From Eubacterium sp. An11 (GTDB taxonomy: Bacteria; Bacillota; Clostridia; Lachnospirales; Lachnospiraceae), in contig NZ_NFLV01000004.1 of assembly GCF_002161065.1 (NCBI RefSeq), positions 124,001-188,000 on the forward strand: a stretch of DNA of 64,000 nt, in the 5' to 3' direction. Within the stretch, counting starts at the first letter, position 1, and each line of letters starts with the position of its first letter. The translations under genes and the position numbers were made by a program. Below the pieces are notes generated by a model. The model had not been told where the DNA came from and ran no database searches. It saw only the letters and a list, made by a program, of their open reading frames with translations. Below, piece after piece: positions 16,577 through 25,756 of this stretch.

Positions 16577-19500
16577 CTATTCATCCAGCTGCTTGTCAAT
16601 GAGGTCCACAGAGATCAGCGTGGACACGCCTTTTTCCTGCATGGTAATGCCGTAAAGGGCTTCCGCCGCGCTCATGGTCCCCCGCCGGTGGGTGATGACA
16701 ATGAACTGAGTGTCGGCGGACAACTTTTTCAGATATCTGGAAAAACGTACGATATTGGCGTCATCCAAAGCCGCCTCAATCTCATCCAGAAGACAAAACG
16801 GCGACGGTTTCAATTTCTGAATGGCAAACAACAGGGCAATGGCCGTAAGCGCCCTCTCCCCGCCGGATAACAGCATGATATTCTGCAGTTTCTTTCCCGG
16901 CGGCTGCGCCACAATACGGATACCGCATTCCAGCATATTTTCATCGTCCATCAGTTCCAGATCGGCGGTGCCTCCCTCGAACAAATCCTGAAAGACTGTG
17001 GTAAACATCTGCCGTATCTCGGCAAACTTTTCCGTGAACTGTTCCCGCATGGCAGTGTTCAGCTCATCGATCATGGTCAGCAGCTTTGCTTCCGCCTCTT
17101 TGATATCGTCGTACTGTCCCCGCAGGAACTCATACCGCTCTCCCACTGTCTTGTACTCTTCGATGGCGCCCACATTGACATTTCCCAGTTTTTTAATCTG
17201 CTGGGAAATCTCTTTTTTCTCCTGACGGTACCGGGCCGCCACCTCGCCGCTGACATCCTGATGTTTTAATTCCATGGCGTAATTATAGGTAAGCTCATAC
17301 TGTTCCCACATATAATCCACACGGCTCTCCAGATCACTTTCCAGCTTCTCCTTCTGGGCCGCAAGACGGGCGTTTTCTTTTTCCAGAAGAAGCATACGAT
17401 CGTTCTGCTCTTCCAGTTCCCGGAAAATTACCGTGTGCTTTCCGGACACGGTTTTCTGTTCTTCCTTCAGGCTGTCCAGCTTTCCGGCAATTTCCTCCAG
17501 AGCCTTCATGTACTTCTCCGTTTGTCCGGAGATCTCCCGCCGTTTTTCTTCCGCTTCCCCGTTCTGCCGCTGCAGCTCTTTTTTCTGCTGCCTGTTTCCT
17601 TCTATGCTGCGGTCACAGCCAAAGATTTCCTCTTCCAGACGCCGGCAGTCAGACGCATAGAATTCCATCTGCTGCTTCGCCTGAGAGATACGAAGAATCA
17701 CCTGATTCTCTTTTCCTTCTATATCACGGATGGTTTCCTCCAGAGCGGCTATCTGCTTTTCCAGACGATCCATGACATCGTTATTTTTCTCATGAATCTT
17801 CTCATGACTCAGCTGGTTTTCCGCCAGCACTTCTTTCTGCGCCCGGATTTCCAGCAGCTGATTCTTCAGTGAAGCGTGCTCCTCTTTCAATGTCTCAATA
17901 TTCTCTTTTAACGCCTTCTCTTTTTCCAGAAGATCCGGAATCTGATGTCCCAGATCATGGAGGGCCATCTGCAGAGAAGTCACTTTTTCCTGCTTTTCTT
18001 CCAGACTGTTCTGATTGGCCTCCCGGTTTTTTCCAAGAGCGTTCAGTTTCTCTCTGATCTGCCTGCAGGATGCTTCCGCCTGCTGCATCTTCTCCCGGCT
18101 CTCTTCCATTTCTCTTTTTCTTCCCAGAAGATTGCCGGAATGCCGGTAAGCTCCACCGGTGATGGAACCGCCGGGATTCAGCAGCTCACCGCCGATGGTG
18201 ACTACCCGGAGACTGTAATTGTTTCTTCTTGATAACAGAAGCGCATTCTCAATGGTATCCACCACGATGGTCCGCCCCAGAAGGAACTGCACCAGCGGTT
18301 CAAAGCGGGCCTCCACGGTGACCAGGTCGCTGGCCAGACCGATGACCCCTTCCTCCTCCAGAATGGACGGATGAATACTGCTGTTTCTCCGCCGGATATT
18401 GGTCAGAGGCAGAAAAGTAGCCCGGCCAAACCGGTTCTGCTTTAAGAATGCGATCATCTTTTTGGCCACCTGGTCGTCTTCGGTGACCACATTCTGCAGG
18501 GCGCCTCCCAGGGCAATCTCGATGGCCGTCTCATACTTTTGGTCCAGCTTCATGATGTCCGCCACCACGCCGATAATGCCGGGATTATTTTTTTTCTGCT
18601 CCATGATATGTTTGATGGACTGATTATAGCCCTCATAGCGCTCCGTGATGCCGGCCAGTGTCTCATATCGGGAACGGGCCCGCAGAAAATCCTGATTCTC
18701 CTGTCCGAGAGCCGTATCAAGACGGCTCTCTTCCGCAGAGAGCATCCGGTCTTCTTCCTGGGCCTGCTCCAGCTCCTCCAGAGCCTCATCGTAACTTTGC
18801 TGGGTCTTTTTCAGCTCCTCTTCCAACCGGGTATTCTTCTCATTATACTCTTTTAAATCCGACTGCAGGGCAATGAGCCGGCTGTTATATTCCGCATTCC
18901 GGATCTGCAGCTGCTCTTCCATGGTGTCATACCGGCTCAGTTTCTCTTTGGTGTCCAGCTGGTCGTCCATCATGGAAAACAGCTCATCCTTCTGGATGGA
19001 CAGCTTCTCGGAAGCCAGCTTCTTTTCCTCGATGTACGTTTCTTTTTCCTTCGCAAGCCGTGACTTTTCCGTCTCAAGCTCCGCCAGCTCTTCCTCCCGG
19101 GAAGCCAGCTGTTCCTGCTGCTCTTTCTTTTTTGCAGTTTTTGTTTCTTTTTCCACCAGATTCTGGCTGATAATCTCCTCATAATGGGCGATCATACGCT
19201 CATTAGACTCAATCTTGTGCTGAAGAAGGAGATTCTGGCTGTCCAGCTCTTCCTTTCCGGAAGAAACGCGCTCCTTCTCCGCCCCGGTCTCCTCAATCTT
19301 TGCCAGAAGTGCCTCCGACTCCTGCTGGAGGGACGCATTTTTTTCTTTAATCTGGTCATGAATTTCTCTGGTCTTCTCCAGATCCTTTCCGACAATCTCC
19401 TGCCGGTTCTGATTCTCTTTTAACTCTTTTTGTGTGTTTTCGTAATCATAAAGAAAGAGATGGATATCCAAATCCTTCTCTCTGTCTCTTAATTTCAGAT

Positions 19501-20143
19501 ATTCCTTTGCCGTCCGGCTCTGCTCTTCCAGAGGACCGACCCTTTCTTCCAGCTCCCTGAGGACATCGGTCACTCTCTCCAGATTCTGGCGCTCCTGCTC
19601 CAGAGATTTCTCCGTCACGGAACGATTCTTTTTGTATTTTGCAATACCGGCAGCTTCATCAAAGAGCTCCCGGCTGTCCTCAATCTTTCCGCTCAGGATC
19701 TTTTCCACCTGACCCTGTCCAATGATGGAATAGCCTTCCTTTCCGATACCGGTATCATAAAAGATCTCCACGATATCTCTTCTCCGGCAGGCGGCTCCAT
19801 TGATGAGGTATTCGCTCTCACCGGAACGGTACACTCTTCTTGCCACCTTCACCTCATCATAATCGAGAGCGATTTTTCTGTCCCGGTTGTCAAAAAGGAT
19901 CGCCACATAAGCAAACCCCAGCGGCCGCCGGTTCTCCGTACCGGAAAATATGACGTCTTCCATCTTGGAGCCCCGCAGCTGCTTAGCGCTCTGTTCTCCC
20001 AGGACCCATCGTACCGCGTCGCCGATATTGCTCTTTCCGCTGCCATTCGGTCCCACAATCCCCGTGATCCCGTGGGGAAACTCAAACACAATCTTGTTGG
20101 CAAAGGACTTAAATCCATTAATCTCTATACTTTTTAAATACAT
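16577..20143 (-). CDS. smc: Chromosome segregation protein SMC
   Basis: An 1188-aa SMC ATPase of normal length. N-terminal Walker A GPNGSGKSNIGDAVRWVLG (about residue 32), two long coiled coils (about 170-500 and 660-1010) separated by a glycine-rich hinge (about 520-640, including GGELLNPGGSITGGA), and a C-terminal head with the signature LLSGGERALTA and Walker B FCLLDEIEAALDD. Works with ScpA/ScpB in chromosome condensation. Lies 25 bp after rnc and 51 bp before ftsY, the usual Firmicutes order. Confidence 0.98.
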   Translation of the reverse strand: MYLKSIEINGFKSFANKIVFEFPHGITGIVGPNGSGKSNIGDAVRWVLGEQSAKQLRGSKMEDVIFSGTENRRPLGFAYVAILFDNRDRKIALDYDEVKVARRVYRSGESEYLINGAACRRRDIVEIFYDTGIGKEGYSIIGQGQVEKILSGKIEDSRELFDEAAGIAKYKKNRSVTEKSLEQERQNLERVTDVLRELEERVGPLEEQSRTAKEYLKLRDREKDLDIHLFLYDYENTQKELKENQNRQEIVGKDLEKTREIHDQIKEKNASLQQESEALLAKIEETGAEKERVSSGKEELDSQNLLLQHKIESNERMIAHYEEIISQNLVEKETKTAKKKEQQEQLASREEELAELETEKSRLAKEKETYIEEKKLASEKLSIQKDELFSMMDDQLDTKEKLSRYDTMEEQLQIRNAEYNSRLIALQSDLKEYNEKNTRLEEELKKTQQSYDEALEELEQAQEEDRMLSAEESRLDTALGQENQDFLRARSRYETLAGITERYEGYNQSIKHIMEQKKNNPGIIGVVADIMKLDQKYETAIEIALGGALQNVVTEDDQVAKKMIAFLKQNRFGRATFLPLTNIRRRNSSIHPSILEEEGVIGLASDLVTVEARFEPLVQFLLGRTIVVDTIENALLLSRRNNYSLRVVTIGGELLNPGGSITGGAYRHSGNLLGRKREMEESREKMQQAEASCRQIREKLNALGKNREANQNSLEEKQEKVTSLQMALHDLGHQIPDLLEKEKALKENIETLKEEHASLKNQLLEIRAQKEVLAENQLSHEKIHEKNNDVMDRLEKQIAALEETIRDIEGKENQVILRISQAKQQMEFYASDCRRLEEEIFGCDRSIEGNRQQKKELQRQNGEAEEKRREISGQTEKYMKALEEIAGKLDSLKEEQKTVSGKHTVIFRELEEQNDRMLLLEKENARLAAQKEKLESDLESRVDYMWEQYELTYNYAMELKHQDVSGEVAARYRQEKKEISQQIKKLGNVNVGAIEEYKTVGERYEFLRGQYDDIKEAEAKLLTMIDELNTAMREQFTEKFAEIRQMFTTVFQDLFEGGTADLELMDDENMLECGIRIVAQPPGKKLQNIMLLSGGERALTAIALLFAIQKLKPSPFCLLDEIEAALDDANIVRFSRYLKKLSADTQFIVITHRRGTMSAAEALYGITMQEKGVSTLISVDLIDKQLDE

Positions 20144-20168
20144 TGATGCACCTGCCTGCTGCCATACT

Positions 20169-20867
20169 TTACTGCTTCTGCTGTTTCTTTAAAAGAAGGA
20201 TGGTCTGATAGGCCGCTACCTGCTCTGCCCCCTTCTTTGTCTTACCCACACCGGCTGCGTACACTTTATCTCCGATATGCGTCTCCACAGTGAACTCTTT
20301 ATTATGGTCAGGGCCGGTCTCCCGCACCAGCTTATAATAAAGCTGCCCGTTTCCTCCGGACTGCACCATCTCCTGCAGAATCGTCTTGGCATCATAAAAC
20401 AGTGACTTATCCTCCACATCCTTTAACAGGTGATCCCGGATAAACCGTCCCGCTTCCTCGATTCCTCCATCCAGATAAATGGCGCCGATAAGCGCCTCAA
20501 AAGCGTCGGAGAGGATGGAATCCCGCTCTCTCCCTCCGGTCAGATCTTCTCCCTTGCTTAAAAGGAGATAATTCCCCAGAGATACATCCCTGGCACAGAT
20601 GGCCAGGGTATATTCACAGACCAGGCTGGAACGCAGTTTGGTAAGCTTGCCTTCCGCATAGGAAGGATACTGCCGGAACAGATAATCAGATACCGTCACT
20701 TCCAGCACCGCATCTCCCAAAAACTCCAGACGCTCATTATTTTCTTTTTTTCTGCCTTTATGCTCATTGGCATAGGAGCTGTGCGTGACGGCCAGCAGCA
20801 GCTTATTCTTATCTGCAAATGTATAACCGATCTTCTGCTCCAGCTCTGCTAATTTTACAGGCTTCAT
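20169..20867 (-). CDS. rnc: Ribonuclease III
   Basis: A 232-aa double-strand-specific endonuclease processing rRNA precursors and structured mRNAs. The catalytic signature ERLEFLGDAVLEVTVSDYLF (about residues 44-63) and the second acidic cluster SDAFEALIGAIYLDGG (about 118-133) are intact; the C-terminal dsRNA-binding domain (about 160-228) ends in KGAEQVAAYQTILLL. Start after TAAGGAGG. It follows plsX by only 11 bp, so acpP, often found between them, is not here. Confidence 0.97.
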   Translation of the reverse strand: MKPVKLAELEQKIGYTFADKNKLLLAVTHSSYANEHKGRKKENNERLEFLGDAVLEVTVSDYLFRQYPSYAEGKLTKLRSSLVCEYTLAICARDVSLGNYLLLSKGEDLTGGRERDSILSDAFEALIGAIYLDGGIEEAGRFIRDHLLKDVEDKSLFYDAKTILQEMVQSGGNGQLYYKLVRETGPDHNKEFTVETHIGDKVYAAGVGKTKKGAEQVAAYQTILLLKKQQKQ

Positions 20868-20878
20868 TCTATGCCTCC

Positions 20879-21913
20879 TTATCTCGCACTCTCTCCGGCT
20901 TCTTCTTTTGCCGGGGCGAGATACTCCATAATTCTCTCGTTGATTCTTGCTTCCTTAAAGGAAACACACTGCAAAATGGCTGTTTTTGTCTCCTTGGCTG
21001 TGGAACTTCCGTGAATCTTTACCACAAGTCCCTTAAGTCCCAGCAGAGGCGCGCCGCCGTGCTCAGATGCATCGAAGGTCTTCAATGTCCTTTTCAGGGA
21101 CGGTTTCGCCAGAAGGCCGCCGATCTTACCCATCAGTGAAGACATCATACCTTTTTTCACCACGGAGATCATGGTCTTTGCCAGACCCTCTTCCAGCTTC
21201 AGGATGACATTTCCCACAAAGGCCTCTGTGACAATGACGTCCACATCTCCTTTCGGGATATCTCTTGCCTCAATGCTTCCCACAAAATTAATGCCCGGAC
21301 ATTCTTTTAACAACGGGTAGGTCTCTTTTACCAGGGCATTTCCCTTTGCCTCCTCAGCGCCGATATTTACAATGGCAACTTTCGGGTTCGGGATTCCCAC
21401 CACATGTTCCATATAGATGGAGCCCATCTGCGCAAACTGCACCAGATGTTCCGGACGGGCGTCCACATTGGCGCCGCAGTCAATGAGCAGGGAAATTCCC
21501 TTCTCCGTCGGCACGATCGGAGCCAGAGGCGCCCGCTTCACGCCTTTACATTTACCGACGATGACCTGTCCGCCCACAAGGATGGCTCCGGAACTTCCCG
21601 CAGAAACCACCGCATCACATTCACCGCTTTTTACGGCCTTTAATGCAACTACCAGAGAAGAATCCTTCTTTTTCTTTATGGCCGCTGCCGGGGATTCATC
21701 GCAGCTGATCTCCTCCGTGGTGTGGACAATCTTTATCTGTCCGGCATCATAGGTATATTTCTTAAGTTCCGCTTCAATTCTGTCTTTATCTCCGAATAAC
21801 TGAACCTGAATATCTTTTCTCTCATTGATCGCGTTCACCGCGCCTTTTACGATCTCTTCAGGCGCATTATCGCCGCCCATGGCGTCCAGCGCCACAACTG
21901 TACTGAAACTCAT
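20879..21913 (-). CDS. plsX: Phosphate acyltransferase PlsX
   Basis: A 344-aa enzyme making acyl-phosphate from acyl-ACP, the first step of phospholipid synthesis in Firmicutes. Characteristic ALDAMGGDNAPEEIVKGAV at the N-terminus, GSSGAILVGG and LLIDCGANVDARPEHL are visible. First gene of the operon that continues with rnc, smc, ftsY and ilvA; promoter at 21959-21987. It is separated from rpmF, its usual neighbour, by three unrelated genes. Confidence 0.97.
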   Translation of the reverse strand: MSFSTVVALDAMGGDNAPEEIVKGAVNAINERKDIQVQLFGDKDRIEAELKKYTYDAGQIKIVHTTEEISCDESPAAAIKKKKDSSLVVALKAVKSGECDAVVSAGSSGAILVGGQVIVGKCKGVKRAPLAPIVPTEKGISLLIDCGANVDARPEHLVQFAQMGSIYMEHVVGIPNPKVAIVNIGAEEAKGNALVKETYPLLKECPGINFVGSIEARDIPKGDVDVIVTEAFVGNVILKLEEGLAKTMISVVKKGMMSSLMGKIGGLLAKPSLKRTLKTFDASEHGGAPLLGLKGLVVKIHGSSTAKETKTAILQCVSFKEARINERIMEYLAPAKEEAGESAR

Positions 21914-21958
21914 AAGAACTCCTTTCTAAAACCATTTTCCTTTCGGAAACCTCAGGCC

Positions 21959-21987
21959 ATCATAGCATATTTTCCATTCTTTGTAAA
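21959..21987 (-). promoter_or_regulatory. Sigma-A promoter of the plsX operon
   Basis: Minus-strand TTTACA (21982-21987), 17-nt spacer, TATGAT (21959-21964), about 45 nt before the plsX ATG. No FapR-like palindrome was recognised. Confidence 0.75.
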
Positions 21988-22030
21988 TGTCCGCTTTTTC
22001 AGAGCACACCGGAATCACGGCCGCTGTCTC

Positions 22031-22918
22031 TCAATCTTTTCTCTCATCTCCCCAGAAAAACAGAGCCACGGTCCCGGGTCCCGTATGGCTTCCGATGGTC
22101 GCTCCGATAGGATAAATCTCCACGTCGCCGGAAAGCTTCGGAAATCGCTCCCTGACCAGCGACGCCACCGCCCTGGCGTCCGCCTCACAAAGAGAATGGC
22201 AGATATAACATTTCCCACTATACTCTGTCCCGTTTTCCGCATGGGCTTCCATCTTCTCCACAATCCGCTTTATGACTTTCTTCTTGGTGCGGATCTTCTC
22301 CCGGGGAATCAGCTGCCCCAGATGATTGACATTCATCAGCGGACAGATATTCAACATGGTCCCGATGAAACCGGAAGCCTTCGAGATACGGCCGCCCCGG
22401 ATAAAGAACGTGAGATCCGTGGAAAAGAACCAGTGATGCAGATGCAGCTTTCGACTTTCCACCCACTGATAAAGAGTATCTATATCCATACCGCCATCCC
22501 TCCGGTCCGCCAGTTCATCCATCAGCAGACCATATCCGCTGGAGGCCGCCAGAGAATCCACCACATATATTTTCCGTTCCGGATATTTCTCCCTCAGATC
22601 TTCCGCGGCAATACGGGCGGAATTCAATGTGCCGGAAATACCGCTGGACAGTGTCACATGGAGGATATCTTTTCCTTCCTTTAAAAAACGTTCAAAATGG
22701 TCAGCGTATTCTCCGATACTCACCTGTGAAGTCTTCGTATCCTCCCCGGCAGACATTCTGCGGTACAATTCTTCCGGCGGCATGGATACTCCCATATCGT
22801 CCTGATACTCAGTTCCTCCCACCTCAAAATGAAAGCACAGATAATAAATCTCCCTCTGTTCGAAGTGTTTTCCGGACAGATCCGCCGCGGAACAGCAGCT
22901 TAAAATATAAGGCTTCAT
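22031..22918 (-). CDS. DegV family fatty-acid-binding protein
   Basis: A 295-aa protein of the DegV fold. Typical features: TKTSQVSIGEYADHFERFL (about 61-79), the ligand-contacting LSSGISGTLNSARIA, VDSLAASSGYGLL, and the C-terminal PIGATIGSHTGPGTVALFF. DegV proteins bind long-chain fatty acids in a buried pocket and in some Firmicutes act as FakB partners of the fatty-acid kinase FakA; a FakA-like gene is present at 35.4-37.0 kb, so a functional link is plausible. Divergent from the amidotransferase gene with back-to-back promoters. Start after GAGGAGGG. Confidence 0.92.
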   Translation of the reverse strand: MKPYILSCCSAADLSGKHFEQREIYYLCFHFEVGGTEYQDDMGVSMPPEELYRRMSAGEDTKTSQVSIGEYADHFERFLKEGKDILHVTLSSGISGTLNSARIAAEDLREKYPERKIYVVDSLAASSGYGLLMDELADRRDGGMDIDTLYQWVESRKLHLHHWFFSTDLTFFIRGGRISKASGFIGTMLNICPLMNVNHLGQLIPREKIRTKKKVIKRIVEKMEAHAENGTEYSGKCYICHSLCEADARAVASLVRERFPKLSGDVEIYPIGATIGSHTGPGTVALFFWGDERKD

Positions 22919-22967
22919 GGCACCCTCCTCTTATCTTTCTGATATTTATTAGACTATTTTTGTAAAA

Positions 22968-22996
22968 ATTATAACACAGGGGATTTTCACAGGCAA
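22968..22996 (-). promoter_or_regulatory. Promoter of the degV-family gene
   Basis: Minus-strand TTGCCT (22991-22996), 17-nt spacer, TATAAT (22968-22973). Its -35 is only 2 bp from the -35 of the divergent promoter at 22999-23027, so polymerases at the two promoters would compete. Confidence 0.75.
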
Positions 22997-22998
22997 CA

Positions 22999-23027
22999 TT
23001 GCAGTTGCCATTCTGATATGCTATAAT
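22999..23027 (+). promoter_or_regulatory. Promoter of the glutamine amidotransferase gene
   Basis: TTGCAG (22999-23004), 17-nt spacer, TATAAT (23022-23027). It shows that the in-frame ATG at 23028 lies before the transcription start and is not used. Confidence 0.75.
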
Positions 23028-23093
23028 ATGCCCCGGGCAATGAAGTTCTTTGGAATTTCACTGCCTTTTTATTTTTTCAGGAGGATAAAAATC

Positions 23094-23804
23094 ATGACAA
23101 AACCTGCGATTGGCGTTCTGCCATTATATGATGAAGATAAAGAAAGTTACTGGATGCTTCCCGGATACCTGGACGGTCTGCTGGAGGCCGGCGCATTACC
23201 GGTCATGCTGCCCCTGACCGACGACCAGGACATCCTGGAGCAGATCATCCGTCAGTATGACGGATTTCTCTTTACCGGAGGACACGACATTTCCCCGGCG
23301 ATATATGGAGAAGTTCCGCTCTCCTGCTGCGGCCTGCTCTGCCCACAGCGGGATCTCATGGAACAAAAACTGTTTTCACTGGCTTACGCTCAGGACAAAC
23401 CGGTCTTTGGTATCTGCCGCGGCATCCAGTTCATTAACGCTGCTCTTGGGGGAACATTATTCCAGGACCTGCCGTCCCAGCATCCGTCTCCGGTGGAACA
23501 TCACCAGACGCCCCCTTATGACCGACCGGTCCATCAGGTAAAAATATTGGAAGACACCCCTCTTTTTCATTTGTTAAAAAAGCCTGCCCTGGCTGTAAAC
23601 AGTTATCATCATCAGGCCATCCGGAAATTATCTCCGCAGCTTAAAGCCATGGCTGTGTCTGAGGACGGACTGACCGAAGCCGTATACGCACCGGACAAAA
23701 CCTTTGTCTGGGCAATACAGTGGCATCCGGAATTTTCCTACAAAAAAGAGGAGGACAGCAGAAAACTTTTTAAAAATTTTGTACAGGCTGCTGCCCTCCG
23801 GTGA
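23094..23804 (+). CDS. Class I glutamine amidotransferase-like hydrolase (PuuD family)
   Basis: A 236-aa protein of the gamma-glutamyl-gamma-aminobutyrate hydrolase family, which cleaves gamma-glutamyl amide bonds. Nucleophile cysteine in VFGICRGIQFINAALGG (about residue 110), catalytic HxE in IQWHPEFSY near the C-terminus, FTGGHDISPAIYGE early in the fold. No other polyamine (Puu) genes are nearby, so the substrate is open. The start at 23094 follows CAGGAGGA with 6-8 nt spacing. Confidence 0.9.
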   Translation: MTKPAIGVLPLYDEDKESYWMLPGYLDGLLEAGALPVMLPLTDDQDILEQIIRQYDGFLFTGGHDISPAIYGEVPLSCCGLLCPQRDLMEQKLFSLAYAQDKPVFGICRGIQFINAALGGTLFQDLPSQHPSPVEHHQTPPYDRPVHQVKILEDTPLFHLLKKPALAVNSYHHQAIRKLSPQLKAMAVSEDGLTEAVYAPDKTFVWAIQWHPEFSYKKEEDSRKLFKNFVQAAALR

Positions 23805-23826
23805 TCACGTCGGATTCACGATATTT

Positions 23827-24444
23827 TTATTCTTCATAATATACTTTACTTTCAAAATCCATGGCAAATGTTCCATTTTCACAGTGGAACTTTGCCACCG
23901 CGCAGTTCTGCTGGAAAGTAGTCTTTTTAAACGCTTCCAGAGGTCTGTGATTCAGCTGTTGAATGAAACTTCTGATCACATTGACATGGGCGGTCACCAA
24001 AACACAGGACTTATGTCCTTCTAGCGGAAGGAGGATCTCTTCCACAAAAGACCAGATTCTTTTGTTGACATCCCGAAAGCTTTCTCCGCCTTTTGCTCCC
24101 CGGTAATGGACCGGGTCATTGAAATATCTTTGTTTTCGGGTAAAAGCCGGGTTCGCAAGAATCCGGTTGATATGTCTTCCTTCATCCGCGCCAAAACTGA
24201 TTTCTTTCAGCCGGTCGTCCCGGATGATCGGAATATTTCTCTCCCCTCGTACAATCTGCGCAGTCTCGTAAGCTCTCTCCAGCGGACTGGAATAAATGAT
24301 ATCAAAGGGGAGGTCCTTCATCCCTTCCGCGGTCAGTCTGGCCTGCTCCAGTCCTTTTTCGGAAAGCCTCGTGTTTTTCTGCCCCTGAATACGCCCGCGG
24401 GTATTCCATTTTGTCTCACCGTGCCGTAAAAAATAAATGTCCAT
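23827..24444 (-). CDS. Histidine phosphatase (phosphoglycerate mutase-like) family protein
   Basis: A 205-aa protein starting MDIYFLRHGETKWNTRGRIQ, with the phospho-accepting histidine in LRHGE and a second catalytic histidine in VTAHVNVIR (about residue 155). The family comprises cofactor-dependent phosphoglycerate mutases, CobC/alpha-ribazole phosphatases and broad phosphatases; the sequence does not tell which. The chosen ATG at 24444 follows GCAGGAGGTT by 6 nt; an in-frame upstream start would add 29 residues unlike the family. Convergent with the amidotransferase gene, 22 bp away. Confidence 0.88.
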   Translation of the reverse strand: MDIYFLRHGETKWNTRGRIQGQKNTRLSEKGLEQARLTAEGMKDLPFDIIYSSPLERAYETAQIVRGERNIPIIRDDRLKEISFGADEGRHINRILANPAFTRKQRYFNDPVHYRGAKGGESFRDVNKRIWSFVEEILLPLEGHKSCVLVTAHVNVIRSFIQQLNHRPLEAFKKTTFQQNCAVAKFHCENGTFAMDFESKVYYEE

Positions 24445-24529
24445 GCTGTCAACCTCCTGCCGGGAACATCTTTTTTCTGTCATTCGTTTATCTTTTACCG
24501 TATTCCTGCCTTTTCCGACGTCCGCCTGC

Positions 24530-24567
24530 AAAAAAAACCAGAGCCTCTTTGCAAAAGCCCTGGTTTT
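24530..24567. terminator. Bidirectional terminator downstream of rpmF
   Basis: Arms AAAACCAG / CTGGTTTT plus inner GC pairs, with A8 on the left (T8 for the minus strand). It begins about 18 bp past the rpmF stop and ends the yceD-rpmF transcript. Confidence 0.85.
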
Positions 24568-24584
24568 AAGCTGCCTTCTTATAA

Positions 24585-24764
24585 TTAGTTAGCAGAAATA
24601 ATCTCTTTTTTGTTATAGCTGCCGCATGCTTTACATACTCTGTGTGGCATTGTTAATGCTCCACATTTGCTGCATTTTACCAATGTAGGCGCAGACATTT
24701 TCCAGTTTGCTCTACGGCGGTCTCTTCTTCCTTTGGAAGATTTATTCTTTGGACAAATTGACAT
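24585..24764 (-). CDS. rpmF: 50S ribosomal protein L32
   Basis: A 59-aa protein MSICPKNKSSKGRRDRRRAN with a C-terminal zinc ribbon (CSKCG ... CKAC), i.e. the zinc-binding C+ form of bL32. The ATG at 24764 lies 6 nt after AGAGGAGG; a GTG two codons upstream is too near the SD. Follows yceD by about 57 bp, a conserved pairing; the usual downstream plsX is displaced. Confidence 0.97.
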   Translation of the reverse strand: MSICPKNKSSKGRRDRRRANWKMSAPTLVKCSKCGALTMPHRVCKACGSYNKKEIISAN

Positions 24765-24821
24765 GGTCACACCTCCTCTTGTACAAAATCGTTACAGACG
24801 CAGGAACCTATACCTTTTTAC

Positions 24822-25340
24822 TTACTGATTAAAGCTTCGAAAGATATCCTGGATCGCTGCCATGCGGGGATCGGCCACATGCCGGTCACAATCACATGTG
24901 CCATGGTTGAGATTCATACCACAGACACTGCACAATCCTTTGCAATCTTCTTTACACAGGACCTTTGTAGGGAGTGCAACCACAATCTCATCAGAGATAA
25001 GCTTGTCTACATCCAGTATACATCCGTCCATGAAAGTGATTTCATCTACGTCTTCCGCGCCATCTGCTTCCTTATCAGGATTCCAGCGGTAGTCAATCCG
25101 AATAGGAAAGGCTGTATCCACCTCATCCAGACACCGGTCACAGGGTATCAGAAGATGAATCTCTGTCTCTCCAGTGACATGAAGCTTGTCCGCCTCTTTG
25201 GACACTGTCAGGACAAAGGGCTCCTTCCGGCTGACCGGATAACTGCCCTGCTTCAGCTCCAGAGCCTCAAAAGACGGCTCCACTCTGAACTCTCTGACCA
25301 CAGATGGATTGGCCAAGATTTCCGATATATTAATTGTCAT
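24822..25340 (-). CDS. YceD family protein (DUF177), 23S rRNA accumulation
   Basis: A 172-aa protein with the YceD hallmark CDRCLDEVDTAFPI (about residue 68) and C-terminal cysteines (LCKEDCKGLCSVCGMNLNHG). YceD/DUF177 proteins are encoded next to rpmF and are needed for normal 23S rRNA accumulation or 50S assembly in organisms studied. First gene of the yceD-rpmF unit, with its promoter at 25375-25403. Confidence 0.93.
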   Translation of the reverse strand: MTINISEILANPSVVREFRVEPSFEALELKQGSYPVSRKEPFVLTVSKEADKLHVTGETEIHLLIPCDRCLDEVDTAFPIRIDYRWNPDKEADGAEDVDEITFMDGCILDVDKLISDEIVVALPTKVLCKEDCKGLCSVCGMNLNHGTCDCDRHVADPRMAAIQDIFRSFNQ

Positions 25341-25374
25341 AATATCAGCAACCTTTCGTACTCATACTCTTGGT

Positions 25375-25403
25375 ATTATACACAGGTGGTTTTTCTTTGT
25401 CAA
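25375..25403 (-). promoter_or_regulatory. Sigma-A promoter of yceD-rpmF
   Basis: Minus-strand TTGACA (25398-25403), 17-nt spacer and perfect TATAAT (25375-25380), about 35 nt before the yceD start codon. The next 150 bp (25404-25552) show nothing else I can support. Confidence 0.88.
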
Positions 25404-25552
25404 GTAATTTTTCTTGATTCAAATGTTTTTATTTTGTGCCGTCCTGTGCTATCCTGGCATAAAATCAAGCTCTTCCTATTTATATAGGATTCGTCTTGTG
25501 CTGTCTTATGTTGTCTTTGTTCTGGAATTTGTCCCAAGATTGTCACAGAAAC

Positions 25553-25654
25553 TCAGGATATTCTTATATTTTGGATCGCTTCCTCTCGCTTTTTCTTTTG
25601 CTCCTCTGTCAAATGGGTGTAGGTATCTAACGTTACCGAAGTTGAATGTGGACA
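25553..25654 (-). pseudogene. C-terminal remnant of a tyrosine-type site-specific integrase
   Basis: The minus strand encodes CPHSTSVTLDTYTHLTEEQK followed by KKREEAIQNIRIS and a stop at 25553. TLDTYTH holds the catalytic tyrosine of phage/ICE-type tyrosine recombinases, and the rest is their usual extreme C-terminus; the glycine normally before HS is replaced. Upstream the frame loses similarity and hits a stop within about 15 codons. Only about 34 residues of a roughly 400-aa protein remain, so this is a scar of a lost mobile element. Confidence 0.75.
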
Positions 25655-25721
25655 AAAATTATTAATCAAATTGATAAACAACTCTTCTCCTTAATATCGA
25701 TTCAAAATCTCAACATATTTC

Positions 25722-25750
25722 TTGCACTTTTCTCGCTTCTATGCTATATT
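25722..25750 (+). promoter_or_regulatory. Promoter of the antisense RNA
   Basis: TTGCAC (25722-25727), 17-nt spacer, TATATT (25745-25750) on the plus strand, directed toward the small toxin-like gene on the opposite strand. Confidence 0.7.
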
Positions 25751-25756
25751 GAGGAT

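Noticed and set aside
22969-23030. ATG at 23028 as start of the amidotransferase
   Set aside because: It lies directly beside the -10 box, before the expected transcription start, and lacks an SD; the ATG at 23094 has one.
25414-25665. 83-aa plus-strand ORF in the yceD-toxin gap
   Set aside because: It is antisense to the integrase remnant and starts at an ATG without SD.
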